Shown: positions 10,867-21,447, counted from the stretch's first letter. The stretch is DNA of 64,000 bases from Xenorhabdus innexi (GCF_002632485.1 NZ_NIBU01000017.1:1-64000); one strand, 5' to 3'. Numbers and translations are program-made. Notes: generated by a model not told the origin, from the letters alone.

Positions 10867-11376
10867 ATGCGTTTATTAACTAAAATATCCCTGTTTTCTT
10901 TCATACTCTTGATGAGTTTTCCCTCTGTTGCCGGTTTATCCACACCAAAAGAGATTATTCAACAAATTAAAGAAAGAGGTGCGAGTTCTGTTGTTGCTGA
11001 AATAGGTGAAAAAAACGAAGCAAATGAAATTGCGAAATTTATTACTAGCGGAGATCCTGATTGGTTAAAAGTTGCTTTTCAATTGACACCCAACATCCAT
11101 CGAGATTTTTCCAATCAGCTCCTGAATTCATTATCGCTTGCCCTGATCACTAACCCGGTTGAAGTCTTGGCTCAGGCAAAAAAACACAGACCTGACTTAA
11201 CAAATAACATATGTCATCCTTCACTGACATCGATACAAGAGAGAAAAAAACCTAAGTTTATTCAGGAGATAGTTGCCAGTTTAAAGGCTGCTGAAAAATC
11301 AGCCAAAAGAAAAGATAAAGAAAATATAGAAAGTTGTATTTTGAAGTTTAACCAGACATATCCCGGATATTTTTAA
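10867..11376 (+). CDS. Secreted protein of unknown function, copy 1 of a tandem pair
   Basis: The product is 169 residues and I recognise no family. The N-terminus is a good Sec signal peptide (MRLLTKIS, then a hydrophobic run, then PSVAGLS, cleavage near residue 22). The mature part is mostly helical and polar, with no transmembrane segment. Two cysteines, in NIC near residue 115 and near residue 158, could form a disulfide. It is about 60% identical over its full length to the next gene; the N-terminal 100 residues are the most conserved (STPKEIIQQ, SVVAEIGE, VAFQLTP, NPVEVLA). The 60 bp before the start are also alike in the two copies, pointing to a tandem duplication including the promoter. 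It sits at the gltD-sspB junction, where E. coli has other accessory genes. Confidence 0.8.
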   Translation: MRLLTKISLFSFILLMSFPSVAGLSTPKEIIQQIKERGASSVVAEIGEKNEANEIAKFITSGDPDWLKVAFQLTPNIHRDFSNQLLNSLSLALITNPVEVLAQAKKHRPDLTNNICHPSLTSIQERKKPKFIQEIVASLKAAEKSAKRKDKENIESCILKFNQTYPGYF

Positions 11377-11749
11377 TATACTCCTAAATGGTTAGGAATA
11401 CACTTTACCAAGTATCAGTGAAGTGTAATTTAGTTTATAACCTAATTATTTCTTCCGTTTTTTTAACGAGAGTCATCTTAAATAACATTCCAATTTTTAA
11501 AATTTAATTTCTCATTCAGGCTGTGAAATTTTAAAAAAACGGCTCATAACATAGAGTATTAGTGAAATAAGATACTATTTCATACGCAAATTACAGATTT
11601 GACTCTCTAACTTTTAAGTAAAATGGGTGGAACAACATTAAATAATAACCAATTAAAAATTCATTCACTGATATATCCTATTAATTTCAAAATGCAGACA
11701 GCAAAGCTGTAAATTGAAAAACAATAGATATAATAATTGGGAGAGATAA
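11377..11749. other. Intergenic spacer between the duplicated secreted-protein genes
   Basis: About 370 bp, AT-rich. The last 60 bp (around 11690-11749, with AATGCAGA and AGATATAATAAT) resemble the stretch before copy 1 (10805-10866), as expected if the promoter and leader were duplicated too. AGATATAATAA provides a TATAAT hexamer about 24 bp before each start. There is no coding signal. Confidence 0.5.
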
Positions 11750-12259
11750 ATGCGTTTACTAACTAAAATATCCCTGCTCTCTTTCCTATTCTTGATTAGT
11801 TCACCTTCTGTCGCTGATTTATCTACACCAAAAGAAATTATTCAGCAGGTAAAAGAAAGGGGGGTAAATTCTGTTGTTGCTGAGATAGGTGAAAGAAAAA
11901 AAAGAGAAGAAATCGCTGACTTCATTACTACCGGAGATTCTGAGTGGTTGGAAGTTGCTTTTCAATTAACTCCGAGCATCCATCACGACTTTTCCAGCCA
12001 AATCCTCAATTCATTATCTTTTGCTCTAATAAATAATCCGGTTGAAGTTTTAGCCATGGCAAATAAATACCAGCTATCTTCGGCCCATAACATCTGTAAT
12101 ATTCCATCAACACTGACAGGAATAAATAACAAAGAAAAATTTGTTCGGGATGTATCCACAAGTTTAAAAACAGCCAAGAAAGTAGCAAACAGAAAAGATG
12201 AAGAGAATATAGAATGGTGTCAGTTAGAACTGAATAAGTCTTACACTACATATTTATAA
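11750..12259 (+). CDS. Secreted protein of unknown function, copy 2 of a tandem pair
   Basis: The product is 169 residues, exactly the length of its neighbour, and about 60% identical to it. It has the same Sec signal peptide pattern (MRLLTKISLLSF, PSVADLS) and the same two cysteine positions (NIC and WCQL). Differences concentrate in the C-terminal third, as expected for paralogs diverging in a surface or partner-binding part. The start has GGGAG 6-7 nt upstream. No catalytic motif is visible. A periplasmic or secreted role is inferred only from the signal peptide. The gene ends at a strong hairpin shared with convergent sspB. Confidence 0.8.
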   Translation: MRLLTKISLLSFLFLISSPSVADLSTPKEIIQQVKERGVNSVVAEIGERKKREEIADFITTGDSEWLEVAFQLTPSIHHDFSSQILNSLSFALINNPVEVLAMANKYQLSSAHNICNIPSTLTGINNKEKFVRDVSTSLKTAKKVANRKDEENIEWCQLELNKSYTTYL

Positions 12260-12294
12260 GAATAGAGGAGAAATTCTCTCCTCTATTCTTTTAT
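12258..12294. terminator. Bidirectional terminator between the secreted-protein gene and sspB
   Basis: A 14-bp perfect stem (12258-12271 with 12277-12290) has a five-base loop. It is flanked by TTTATC on one side and by AT-rich sequence on the other. It lies between convergent genes. Confidence 0.85.
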
Positions 12295-12309
12295 CAATCT
12301 TACCGATAT

Positions 12310-12798
12310 TTATTTTACAACACGCAACATCGGACGACCTTTGGGAGGCTGAGGAGGTGGTGGCTCATCATCCGGTGAATTATCATCATGAGACTTTCTC
12401 GTATCACGAATCAAGACCAGATTATCAGCTACCGGAGACTCTGAGTCTTCCTGCTCATGATCCGTTTCATAGGCAACTTCTGGTTCAAACATCATCCCGG
12501 CACCATTTTCACGGGCGTAAACCGCAATCACAGCAGACATAGGCACAGACACCTGACGCGCAACGCCTCCGAAACGGGCATTAAAACGAACTTCGTCATC
12601 AGCCAATTCCAGATTACCAACCGCCCGCGGAGCAATATTCAGGATTATTTGCCCTTCCTGCGCATACTCCATCGGGACGTTGACACCATATTGAGTCACA
12701 TCCACAACGATATGCGGTGTCAAATCATTATCCAGCAGCCACTCATAGTGCGCACGCAGTAGATAAGGTCGGCGGGGTGACATTTGAGTCATATCCAT
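12310..12798 (-). CDS. sspB: SspB, ClpXP protease specificity-enhancing factor
   Basis: The product is 162 aa (E. coli 165). SspB tethers ssrA-tagged peptides and N-RseA to ClpX, speeding degradation by ClpXP. The folded domain (about residues 1-112) contains RRPYLLRAHYEWLLDN, VPMEYAQ and LNIAPRAVGNLEL, which line the ssrA-binding groove. A flexible acidic/proline linker follows, and the C-terminal GRPMLRVVK is the ClpX-docking tail. The linker has the proline run DDEPPPPQPPKG and is shorter than in E. coli. It begins 3 bp after the sspA stop, in the usual sspA-sspB operon. Confidence 0.96.
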   Translation of the reverse strand: MDMTQMSPRRPYLLRAHYEWLLDNDLTPHIVVDVTQYGVNVPMEYAQEGQIILNIAPRAVGNLELADDEVRFNARFGGVARQVSVPMSAVIAVYARENGAGMMFEPEVAYETDHEQEDSESPVADNLVLIRDTRKSHDDNSPDDEPPPPQPPKGRPMLRVVK

Positions 12799-12801
12799 AC
12801 A

Positions 12802-13443
12802 TTAACCCCGTGACTGTAAACGTATTTCACGCTCTGCTTCTGTCAATGAAGCCAGAAATGCGTCACGCTCAAATACACGCTGCATATAAACCTGAAGATC
12901 TTTGGCTCCCGGGCCGGACAACTCAACGCCCAGCACAGGCAAACGCCACAACAGTGGAGAAAGATAGCAGTCCACCAGACTGAACTCATCACTCATGAAG
13001 AAAGGCATTTCTCTGAAAATCGGTGCGATTGCCAGCAACTCTTCAGCAAGACGTTTCCGCGCAGCGTTGGCTTCCTGAGCACTTCCTTCCTGAATTTTAT
13101 ACATCAGGGAATACCAGTCTTTTTCAATTCGGTGCATCATCAGACGACTGGAGCCACGTGCAACAGGATATACCGGCATGAGCGGCGGATGCGGAAAACG
13201 CTCATCCAGATATTCCATTATGATGCGAGAATCATAAAGAGTCAGCTCACGATCTACGAGGGTAGGAACCGTTTGATAAGGGTTCAGATCAATCAGATCC
13301 TGAGGCAAATTGCCTGCTTCAACGTGTTCTATCTCAACGCTGACCCCTTTTTCCGCCAGTACAATTCGCACTTGATGGCTAAAAATGTCGGTCGGGCCGG
13401 AAAACAGAGTCATTACCGAACGTTTGTTGGCAGCGACAGCCAT
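12802..13443 (-). CDS. sspA: SspA, stringent starvation protein A (RNA polymerase-associated)
   Basis: The product is 213 residues from the ATG at 13441-13443, matching the E. coli MAVAANKRSVMTLFSGPTD start; GGAGG lies just upstream. SspA has a glutathione S-transferase fold but no GST activity. It binds RNA polymerase-sigma70, supports phage P1 late transcription and lowers H-NS, affecting stress and virulence. The N-terminal thioredoxin-like half (to about residue 85, VPTLVDRELTLYDSRIIMEY) and the helical C-terminal half (FFMSDEFSLVDCYLSPLLWR) are both intact. The surface motif PHPPLMPVYP, part of the pocket needed for activity, is conserved. Confidence 0.96.
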   Translation of the reverse strand: MAVAANKRSVMTLFSGPTDIFSHQVRIVLAEKGVSVEIEHVEAGNLPQDLIDLNPYQTVPTLVDRELTLYDSRIIMEYLDERFPHPPLMPVYPVARGSSRLMMHRIEKDWYSLMYKIQEGSAQEANAARKRLAEELLAIAPIFREMPFFMSDEFSLVDCYLSPLLWRLPVLGVELSGPGAKDLQVYMQRVFERDAFLASLTEAEREIRLQSRG

Positions 13444-13734
13444 GAAAACCTCCAAGTTTATCTTAAAAAAGGAACGAACAGCCCTTCAATGCACAATGGC
13501 TATTCTCGCTCATATTCTCATCCGGCTTCGCACTTATTTATCCGAAGATTATAAAACAAGTCAGGCAAACGCATGGATAAGGCAAAAAATTGTCACTAGT
13601 CTACCAGATTTTGAACATTTTGTGGGGAAGTAGATTGAGAATTAATGATGATATATCGGAGTTCAGGGATTTATCTCTGTAATATGCTTTTTTTTCTGCA
13701 AAAAAAGTGCATTCACCAAGAAAATAAAACCCGG

Positions 13735-13766
13735 AAATAAAAAACCCGCCATAAAAATGACGGGTT
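13735..13766 (-). terminator. Rho-independent terminator of rplM-rpsI
   Basis: On the minus strand AACCCG (13761-13766) pairs with CGGGTT (13743-13748), followed by a run rich in T. It starts about 37 bp after the rpsI stop and separates the ribosomal operon from sspAB. Confidence 0.7.
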
Positions 13767-13802
13767 TCAACATTAATCCAATGCCACCATAGTGACAGAA
13801 AA

Positions 13803-14198
<396 letters not shown>

Positions 14199-14210
14199 CT
14201 ATAATCCCGA

Positions 14211-14804
<594 letters not shown>

Positions 14805-14810
14805 CGCAAG

Positions 14811-14840
14811 ATTATAGAGAAGTCGCTATAAAAAATCGAC
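14811..14840 (-). promoter_or_regulatory. Sigma-70 promoter of rplM-rpsI
   Basis: On the minus strand there is a perfect TATAAT (14811-14816), an 18-bp spacer and a weak -35, GTCGAT (14835-14840). The sequence after the -10 is GC-rich (CTTGCGACCCC), the discriminator type typical of stringently controlled ribosomal promoters. Confidence 0.7.
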
Positions 14841-14897
14841 CCCAAATTCAATAATTATCTTATCCGTTGACGATACACCATATATTCACTACTCAAA

Positions 14898-14923
14898 AGC
14901 CAACCAAAAAGACGACGGATATA
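14898..14923 (+). repeat. Fragment of an ERIC right end
   Basis: AGCCAACCAAAAAGACGACG and the following GATATA match the right end of the full copies, with an internal deletion. It runs directly into the complete ERIC at 14922, sharing the TATA. Confidence 0.6.
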
Positions 14924-15047
14924 TACCCTATGGATTTCGAGGTGCATCGCGGCGGAAAAGGAATAAATCCCGGAAGCATAGATAGCTATGTGACCGGGAT
15001 GAATGAGTGCAGCCAACAAAGAAGCAGCTTGAAAGACGATGGGTATT
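14922..15047 (+). repeat. ERIC element (full length)
   Basis: This 126-bp copy runs from TATACCCTATGGATTTCGAG to GACGATGGGTATT and contains the diagnostic centre (TGTGACCGGGATGA). It ends one base before the zapE stop codon and lies between convergent-facing zapE and the rplM promoter. Confidence 0.9.
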
Positions 15048-15048
15048 G

Positions 15049-16185
15049 TCAGGGTAAATGCGGGCGCTGTAGATACTCCTCACTCTGCATCTCCTGTAAA
15101 CGGGACAGGCAACGCTGATATTCAAAACGGAGTAACTCTCCCTGATAAATCGTTTCCATTGGCGCTTCGGCATTGATGATGAGTTTCACATGGCGTTCAT
15201 AGAATTCATCAACCAGTGCAATAAATCGCCGTGCTGAGCTTTCATCCAGCTTGGTCATAACCGGTACGTCATGCAGTAACACGGTATGATAAATTTTAGA
15301 CAGAGCAATATAATCCCGTTGGCTGCGGGGATCTTCGCACAGTGTTTTAAAACTGATTGCCAAAACACCATCGACACTGTTTATCACTGGCATATCACGA
15401 TGGTTGACTTCCAGTACCAGAGCCGGTTCCCCTTCCCGTCCAGCCAGACGCAGGAAAACCTGATGCATCTCCTGTCGATTCTCTTCCGATAACGGCGTCA
15501 GATAAATATGAGCCTGAGTCAACGTTCTCAGACGATAATCGATACCCGCATCCACATTCATGACATCACAATATTTTTTGATCTGCTCAATGGCTGGCAG
15601 AAAGCGGGCTCGCTGCAAACCGTTACGATACAGTTGATCTGGAGGAATATTTGATGTTGCCACTAAAGCAATTCCCCGCCTGAATAATGCTTCTAGCAAC
15701 GTACCGAGGATCATCGCATCGGTAATATCAGAAACAAAAAATTCATCAAAGCAAAGCACATCGGTTTGAGCCTTGAAACCATCAGCTACAATTTCCAGCG
15801 GATTTTCATGTCCTTGTAACTCAGTTAATTCTTCATGTACCCGCAGCATGAAACGGTGGAAATGCAGGCGCAGCTTCCTTTCAGTGGGTAAGCTCTGGAA
15901 AAACATATCCATAAGCCATGTTTTCCCCCGCCCTACACCACCCCACATATAAAGCCCCTGCACAGGCCGGATATATTCTTCTGATGAACGCCCTAATAGT
16001 TTACTCCACAGGCTTTTCAGTCCGCCTGAATTATCTGAACGCCCGGTATTTCTGGCAGCAGTCTGTAAGAGTTCATGGTGAATCATATCCAGACGGGCGA
16101 CAGTATTACGCTGCACTTCATCAGGCTGATACTGCCCCTCGGATAATGCCATCTGGTAAAGAGACGAAGGTGTAATCGGTGACAT
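15049..16185 (-). CDS. zapE: ZapE, cell-division ATPase (AFG1 family)
   Basis: The product is 378 residues (E. coli 375). ZapE is an AFG1-like ATPase that associates with the Z ring, modulates FtsZ bundling, and is needed under heat or low oxygen. The Walker A motif is GGVGRGKT (about residues 83-90) and Walker B is VLCFDEFFV. VATSNIPPDQLYRNGLQR is the sensor region and FYERHVKL lies near the C-terminus. The end, QSEEYLQRPHLP, has normal length even though an ERIC element abuts the stop. It is divergent from zapG, another division-associated gene. Confidence 0.95.
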   Translation of the reverse strand: MSPITPSSLYQMALSEGQYQPDEVQRNTVARLDMIHHELLQTAARNTGRSDNSGGLKSLWSKLLGRSSEEYIRPVQGLYMWGGVGRGKTWLMDMFFQSLPTERKLRLHFHRFMLRVHEELTELQGHENPLEIVADGFKAQTDVLCFDEFFVSDITDAMILGTLLEALFRRGIALVATSNIPPDQLYRNGLQRARFLPAIEQIKKYCDVMNVDAGIDYRLRTLTQAHIYLTPLSEENRQEMHQVFLRLAGREGEPALVLEVNHRDMPVINSVDGVLAISFKTLCEDPRSQRDYIALSKIYHTVLLHDVPVMTKLDESSARRFIALVDEFYERHVKLIINAEAPMETIYQGELLRFEYQRCLSRLQEMQSEEYLQRPHLP

Positions 16186-16402
16186 TAATATAATAATCCT
16201 TAAAAATTTTTATTCCCGCCATATATACTCAATAGATTTCAATTGAGTATATACATTAGGTATAACTCACAGCCTATCATGACAAATTCGTATAAAATTA
16301 ACACCTCAGGTGATAGATAAATTAATTAAATAATAATCAATATTCCACTCTGACTGAATTAGCGGTTATAGTGGTAGCTATGATGTTAAGAAAGGAGTTG
16401 CC

Positions 16403-16807
16403 ATGACTTGGGAATACGCACTGATCGGATTAATTGTTGGTTTTATCATCGGAGCACTGGTTGTCCGCTTTGGCAGCACAAAACTGCGTCAGCAGAGTGC
16501 AGCACAGGCCGAACTGGAGAAAAACCGGGCAGAGCTTGAAGAATATCGCAAAGAGCTGGTCAGCCATTTTGCCCACAGCGCTGAGTTGCTGGATAATATG
16601 GCCCGGGATTATCGCCAGCTTTACCAGCATATGGCTAAAAGCTCCAATGAATTAATGCCAGATATGCCAATACAGGAAAATCCCTTTAATTATCGTCTTA
16701 ACGAATCTAAGAACGATACCAATCAAGTTGTCACAGATATGCCTCCTCGAGACTATTCTGAAGGCGCATCCGGGCTATTTCGTCCCGCTCAGGAACAAAA
16801 ACAGTAA
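16403..16807 (+). CDS. zapG: ZapG (YhcB), inner-membrane cell envelope/division protein
   Basis: The product is 134 residues with the E. coli YhcB start MTWEYALIGL. One N-terminal transmembrane helix (about residues 5-22) precedes a cytoplasmic coiled coil (about 30-90: LRQQSAAQAELEKNRAELEE and onward). A disordered tail ends with the conserved PRDYSEGASGL. The family (DUF1043) interacts with division and peptidoglycan synthesis proteins, and mutants have envelope defects. AAGGAG precedes the start. It is monocistronic, with a terminator after it. Confidence 0.94.
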   Translation: MTWEYALIGLIVGFIIGALVVRFGSTKLRQQSAAQAELEKNRAELEEYRKELVSHFAHSAELLDNMARDYRQLYQHMAKSSNELMPDMPIQENPFNYRLNESKNDTNQVVTDMPPRDYSEGASGLFRPAQEQKQ

Positions 16808-16814
16808 TGTTTCT

Positions 16815-16850
16815 TGCCGTGGTCATGATACGTGCCACGGCAGTAATTTT
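16815..16850 (+). terminator. Terminator of zapG
   Basis: An 8-bp stem, TGCCGTGG / CCACGGCA (16815-16822 and 16835-16842), is followed by GTAATTTTTAT. Confidence 0.75.
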
Positions 16851-16930
16851 TATCTCATTGTATTTTAGTGTTTTTTTATTTTTACTCAGGTAAATCCCTG
16901 TAAAGACATTCGACAAAACGACATTATTAG

Positions 16931-16960
16931 TGAACTTTGCTGAATACTTGGTAGTCATAA
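16931..16960 (+). promoter_or_regulatory. Candidate sigma-E promoter upstream of degQ
   Basis: TGAACTT (16931-16937), a 16-bp spacer and GTCATAA (16954-16960) resemble the sigma-E consensus GGAACTT-N16-GTCTAA. It would give a leader of about 125 nt. E. coli degP, not degQ, is the classical sigma-E target, so this is tentative. Confidence 0.35.
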
Positions 16961-17093
16961 CTGCAACGAAACAATTATGCTTGAGACCTGTTCCGATAAG
17001 TGTTGTTTCTCTGAAAAACGAAATATCCTTATAGGTTCGGTGCTTTAAGTACGATTTCTTTTTCTGGCTTAGGTATGTAAGAGAACGTATTCA

Positions 17094-18476
17094 ATGAAAA
17101 GTAAAAACACATTGCTCAGCGCATTAGCGATCAGTATTGGTTTATCTTTAGCTTCGGTACCCATGGTAAGTAATGCGGCTTTACCCGCAGCTATGGCCTC
17201 TCAGGAATTACCGAGCCTTGCTCCAATGTTAGAAAAAGTCCTTCCTTCCGTTGTTACCATTCATGTTGCCGGTACTGAAGTCCAGACTCAGCAGCTCCAG
17301 CTGCCAGAAGATTTTCAATTCTTCTTTGGTCCGGGCTTTCCGCCAATGGAACAGCAAAGAAGCCGCCCATTTCAGGGCTTAGGGTCTGGTGTTATTATTA
17401 ATGCCGAAAAAGGGTACGTACTGACTAACAATCATGTCATCAATAACGCGGATAAAATTAAAGTCCAGCTGAATGACGGGCGTGAATATTCAGCCAAACT
17501 TATCGGCCGTGATCCACAGACTGATATCGCGCTTTTGCAATTAAAAGATGCTAAGAACCTGACAGCGATTAAATTTGCCAATTCGGATCAGCTTCGCGTT
17601 GGTGATTATGCTGTTGCTATCGGTAACCCATTCGGGCTGGGGCAGACCGTGACTTCAGGGATCATTTCAGCCCTTGGCCGTAGCGGCCTGAATCTGGAAG
17701 GTCTGGAAAACTTTATTCAGACCGATGCCTCAATTAACCGGGGTAACTCTGGTGGTGCCCTGATTAACTTAAAAGGGGAATTGGTCGGCATTAATACCGC
17801 AATTGTTGCACCCAGCGGCGGCAACGTGGGTATTGGTTTTGCGATCCCAAGTAACATGGCCAGAAATCTGGCAGACCAGCTAATCGCTCATGGCGAAGTA
17901 AAACGTGGCCTGCTTGGTATCAAAGGTACTGAAATGTCAGCGGAGATCGCCAAGGCACTGAATATTGACGCTCAACAGGGTGCCTTTGTCAGTGAAGTGG
18001 TGCCTAAGTCTGCTGCGGCTAAAGCGGGCATTAAACCCGGAGATGTACTGACCTCCATTGATGGTAAAAAAATTAATAGCTTTGCTGAGTTAAGAGCCAA
18101 AATCGGTACTACTGCACCAGGTAAAGAAATCAAAGTAGGTTTGCTGCGTAAAGGGAAACCCATGGAGGTATCTGTTGTTCTGGAAAATAGTGAATCCCCA
18201 TCCACTAAGGCAGAAAAACTCAGTATCGCTCTACAGGGTGCCAATCTGAGCACCAGCATAGTGAATAATACTCCCGGCGTGAAAGTCGATACAGTTGCCA
18301 AAAATTCACCAGCCGCAATGGGCGGTTTGCAGAAAAATGATTTGATCATCGGTGCTAATAATGTTCGGGTTAAGAATATCAGCCAACTACAAAAGGTACT
18401 TGAAGGGAAGCCATCGGTTATCGCGCTGAATATCCTGCGTGGTGGTGACAATATTTACCTGTTATTGAACAATTAA
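17094..18476 (+). CDS. degQ: DegQ, periplasmic serine endoprotease / chaperone
   Basis: The product is 460 residues (E. coli DegQ 455). A Sec signal peptide covers about residues 1-28 (cleavage after SNA). The trypsin-like triad is His114 (TNNHVI), Asp144 (TDIALL) and Ser219 (INRGNSGGA). A Q-rich LA loop (TEVQTQQLQL, FFFGPGF) lies near residues 60-90. Two PDZ domains follow (about 255-345 and 365-460; RGLLGIKG and PAAMGGLQKNDLI). It degrades misfolded envelope proteins as oligomers. It could be confused with DegP, but linkage to degS 112 bp downstream and its length support DegQ. Confidence 0.95.
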   Translation: MKSKNTLLSALAISIGLSLASVPMVSNAALPAAMASQELPSLAPMLEKVLPSVVTIHVAGTEVQTQQLQLPEDFQFFFGPGFPPMEQQRSRPFQGLGSGVIINAEKGYVLTNNHVINNADKIKVQLNDGREYSAKLIGRDPQTDIALLQLKDAKNLTAIKFANSDQLRVGDYAVAIGNPFGLGQTVTSGIISALGRSGLNLEGLENFIQTDASINRGNSGGALINLKGELVGINTAIVAPSGGNVGIGFAIPSNMARNLADQLIAHGEVKRGLLGIKGTEMSAEIAKALNIDAQQGAFVSEVVPKSAAAKAGIKPGDVLTSIDGKKINSFAELRAKIGTTAPGKEIKVGLLRKGKPMEVSVVLENSESPSTKAEKLSIALQGANLSTSIVNNTPGVKVDTVAKNSPAAMGGLQKNDLIIGANNVRVKNISQLQKVLEGKPSVIALNILRGGDNIYLLLNN

Positions 18477-18512
18477 CCAATACGCCATTATTTTTCTGAT
18501 GCAGTACACCAA

Positions 18513-18542
18513 AAGCAGACACAGCACAGGCTGTGTCTGCTT
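18513..18542 (+). terminator. Hairpin between degQ and degS
   Basis: A 13-bp perfect stem (AAGCAGACACAGC / GCTGTGTCTGCTT) has a four-base loop. The T-run is poor (TTGCTTATG), so it may attenuate read-through into degS. Confidence 0.6.
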
Positions 18543-18588
18543 GCTTATGTGCTATGCTTTTTGAACTTATTGATTACTGAACACTGTT

Positions 18589-19647
18589 ATGTTGATTAAA
18601 TTACTGCGCTCCATATTGGCGGGATTACTTATTGCAGCAATTTTACTGGTTGCCATACCCTCACTGCGACCGGGTAAGTTAAATAATCTCCTGTACAGCG
18701 ATAATAGCGAAAAGCCATCCAGTTATAGTCAGGGTGTTCGTCGGGCAGCACCTGCTGTTGTTAATATTTATAGCACCAGTATAGGTAGTTTCTCCCACGA
18801 ACCCCGCGAACTGTTGCCATTAGGTTCCGGTGTCATAATGACTGAGCAGGGTTACATACTCACCAATAAACACGTTATTAACAAAGTGGGTTCTATTATC
18901 GTGGCATTGCAGGACGGGCGTTTCTACGAAGCGTTACTGGTAGGCTCTGATGGCCCGACCGATCTGGCGGTACTCAAGATAAATGCTGAAAATCTGCCGA
19001 TTATTCCTATTAATCTGAAAAGGGCTCCTCATGTCGGAGATATTGTGCTGGCAATCGGCAATCCTTATAACTTAGGGCAAACAATTACTCAGGGTATTAT
19101 CAGTGCTACCGGAAGAGTCGGGCTGAGTCCGACACGACGCCAGAATTTCCTGCAAACTGATGCCTCAATCAATAAGGGCAGCTCCGGCGGCGCGCTGGTT
19201 AATACATTAGGGGAACTGGTCGGCATCAATACTCTATCGTTTGATAAGTCCGAATTTGGCTCTACACCTGAAGGATTAGGATTTGCTATTCCCACTGCAC
19301 TGGCAACGAAAATTATGCAGAAGCTAATCCGTGATGGCCGGGTTATCAGAGGATATATCGGTATTTCAACAAAAGAGCTACCGAATATTCGTTCGTCAGA
19401 TACCCAAATCCATCAGATTCAGGGAGTACGTGTTTTTCAGCTTTTACCGGGAAGTCCTGCCAAGAAAGCAGGGATACAAGTGGGTGATATTATCATCAGT
19501 CTTAACCACAAACCTGCGCTTTCACCTGCCGAAATAATGGATCAGGTTGCAGAAATCCCCCCCGGCACAGTCGTTCCTGTTACCGTTTTGCGTGATGGAC
19601 AGACACTTACCTTCAACGTTACGATTGAAGAATTTGAGGAATACTGA
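18589..19647 (+). CDS. degS: DegS, site-1 protease of the sigma-E envelope stress response
   Basis: The product is 352 residues (E. coli 355). DegS is anchored by one N-terminal transmembrane helix (about residues 5-25). It senses unassembled porin C-termini through its single PDZ domain (about 255-350) and cuts RseA to release sigma-E. The triad is His95 (LTNKHVI), Asp125 (TDLAVL) and Ser199 (INKGSSGGA). VGDIVLAIGNPYNLGQ and PEGLGFAIPT are conserved. It follows degQ and converges on murA. In E. coli mdh follows here, so the downstream junction is rearranged. Confidence 0.96.
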   Translation: MLIKLLRSILAGLLIAAILLVAIPSLRPGKLNNLLYSDNSEKPSSYSQGVRRAAPAVVNIYSTSIGSFSHEPRELLPLGSGVIMTEQGYILTNKHVINKVGSIIVALQDGRFYEALLVGSDGPTDLAVLKINAENLPIIPINLKRAPHVGDIVLAIGNPYNLGQTITQGIISATGRVGLSPTRRQNFLQTDASINKGSSGGALVNTLGELVGINTLSFDKSEFGSTPEGLGFAIPTALATKIMQKLIRDGRVIRGYIGISTKELPNIRSSDTQIHQIQGVRVFQLLPGSPAKKAGIQVGDIIISLNHKPALSPAEIMDQVAEIPPGTVVPVTVLRDGQTLTFNVTIEEFEEY

Positions 19648-19668
19648 AACAGCATCAGAGTAATTCCT

Positions 19669-19706
19669 GGTAACGTAGCTAACACGATATTAGTAGCTAC
19701 GTTACC
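19669..19706. terminator. Long inverted repeat between degS and murA
   Basis: A 12-bp perfect stem, GGTAACGTAGCT / AGCTACGTTACC (19669-19680 and 19695-19706), has a 14-base loop between two convergent genes. It has no T-run on either side. The likely role is 3'-end formation for both transcripts. Confidence 0.55.
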
Positions 19707-19763
19707 GGAGGGTAAAAAATAAGTGTGGCCACCAAAGAGACGGCTCAAAAAGCAAAAGAGATA

Positions 19764-21023
<1,260 letters not shown>

Positions 21024-21077
21024 TCATAATTCTCTTATTTAATTCAAAGTGTGCTGTTCGCGGCGAAGCAAACAACC

Positions 21078-21332
21078 TCAAAATCCCTGGAGTTTGCGGT
21101 CACGTTGCCATTGTGCTGGTGTGTAAGTCTTAATTGACAGGGCGTGGATACGATTATCAGCAATGTATTCCATCAGAGGTGCATAAACTGCCTGTTGTTG
21201 TTTTACCCGGCTCAGCTCAGCAAAAATTTCACCTACAGCAATGACCTGAAAATGGCTGCCATCGCCGCTGACAATCACTTCATCAAGTATCAATTTTTCC
21301 ATTAATACCTGTTTAATCTCATTAGTATCCAT
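21078..21332 (-). CDS. ibaG: IbaG, BolA-family acid stress protein
   Basis: The product is 84 residues (E. coli 84-89). It has the BolA fold with a conserved [17 protein letters not shown] segment containing the His ligand region used with monothiol glutaredoxin Grx4 to bind a 2Fe-2S cluster. [11 protein letters not shown] lies at the C-terminus. IbaG helps acid resistance and, in Vibrio, envelope integrity. It is upstream of murA in the same direction. A terminator and an ERIC separate it from mlaB, so it is probably transcribed apart from mla. Confidence 0.93.
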   Translation of the reverse strand: MDTNEIKQVLMEKLILDEVIVSGDGSHFQVIAVGEIFAELSRVKQQQAVYAPLMEYIADNRIHALSIKTYTPAQWQRDRKLQGF

Positions 21333-21405
21333 ATCTTGCTCACATTCGTCGTTAAAGTAATAGTAGATGCCTATCCTAATGGAATCCAGACGACTCTTAA
21401 ACCAA

Positions 21406-21442
21406 GAAAAACGCCCTTATAAGACAATGACTCATAAGGGCG
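21406..21442 (-). terminator. Rho-independent terminator at the end of the mla operon
   Basis: Reading leftward, CGCCCTTAT and ATAAGGGCG (21434-21442 and 21412-21420) form a 9-bp stem followed by TTTTTCTT. It ends mlaFEDCB transcripts before ibaG. Confidence 0.85.
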
Positions 21443-21447
21443 ATAAT

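Noticed and set aside
14867-15118. Short frames read through the ERIC beside zapE
   Set aside because: The same frames appear at other ERIC copies because the repeat is open in some frames; there is no gene signal.
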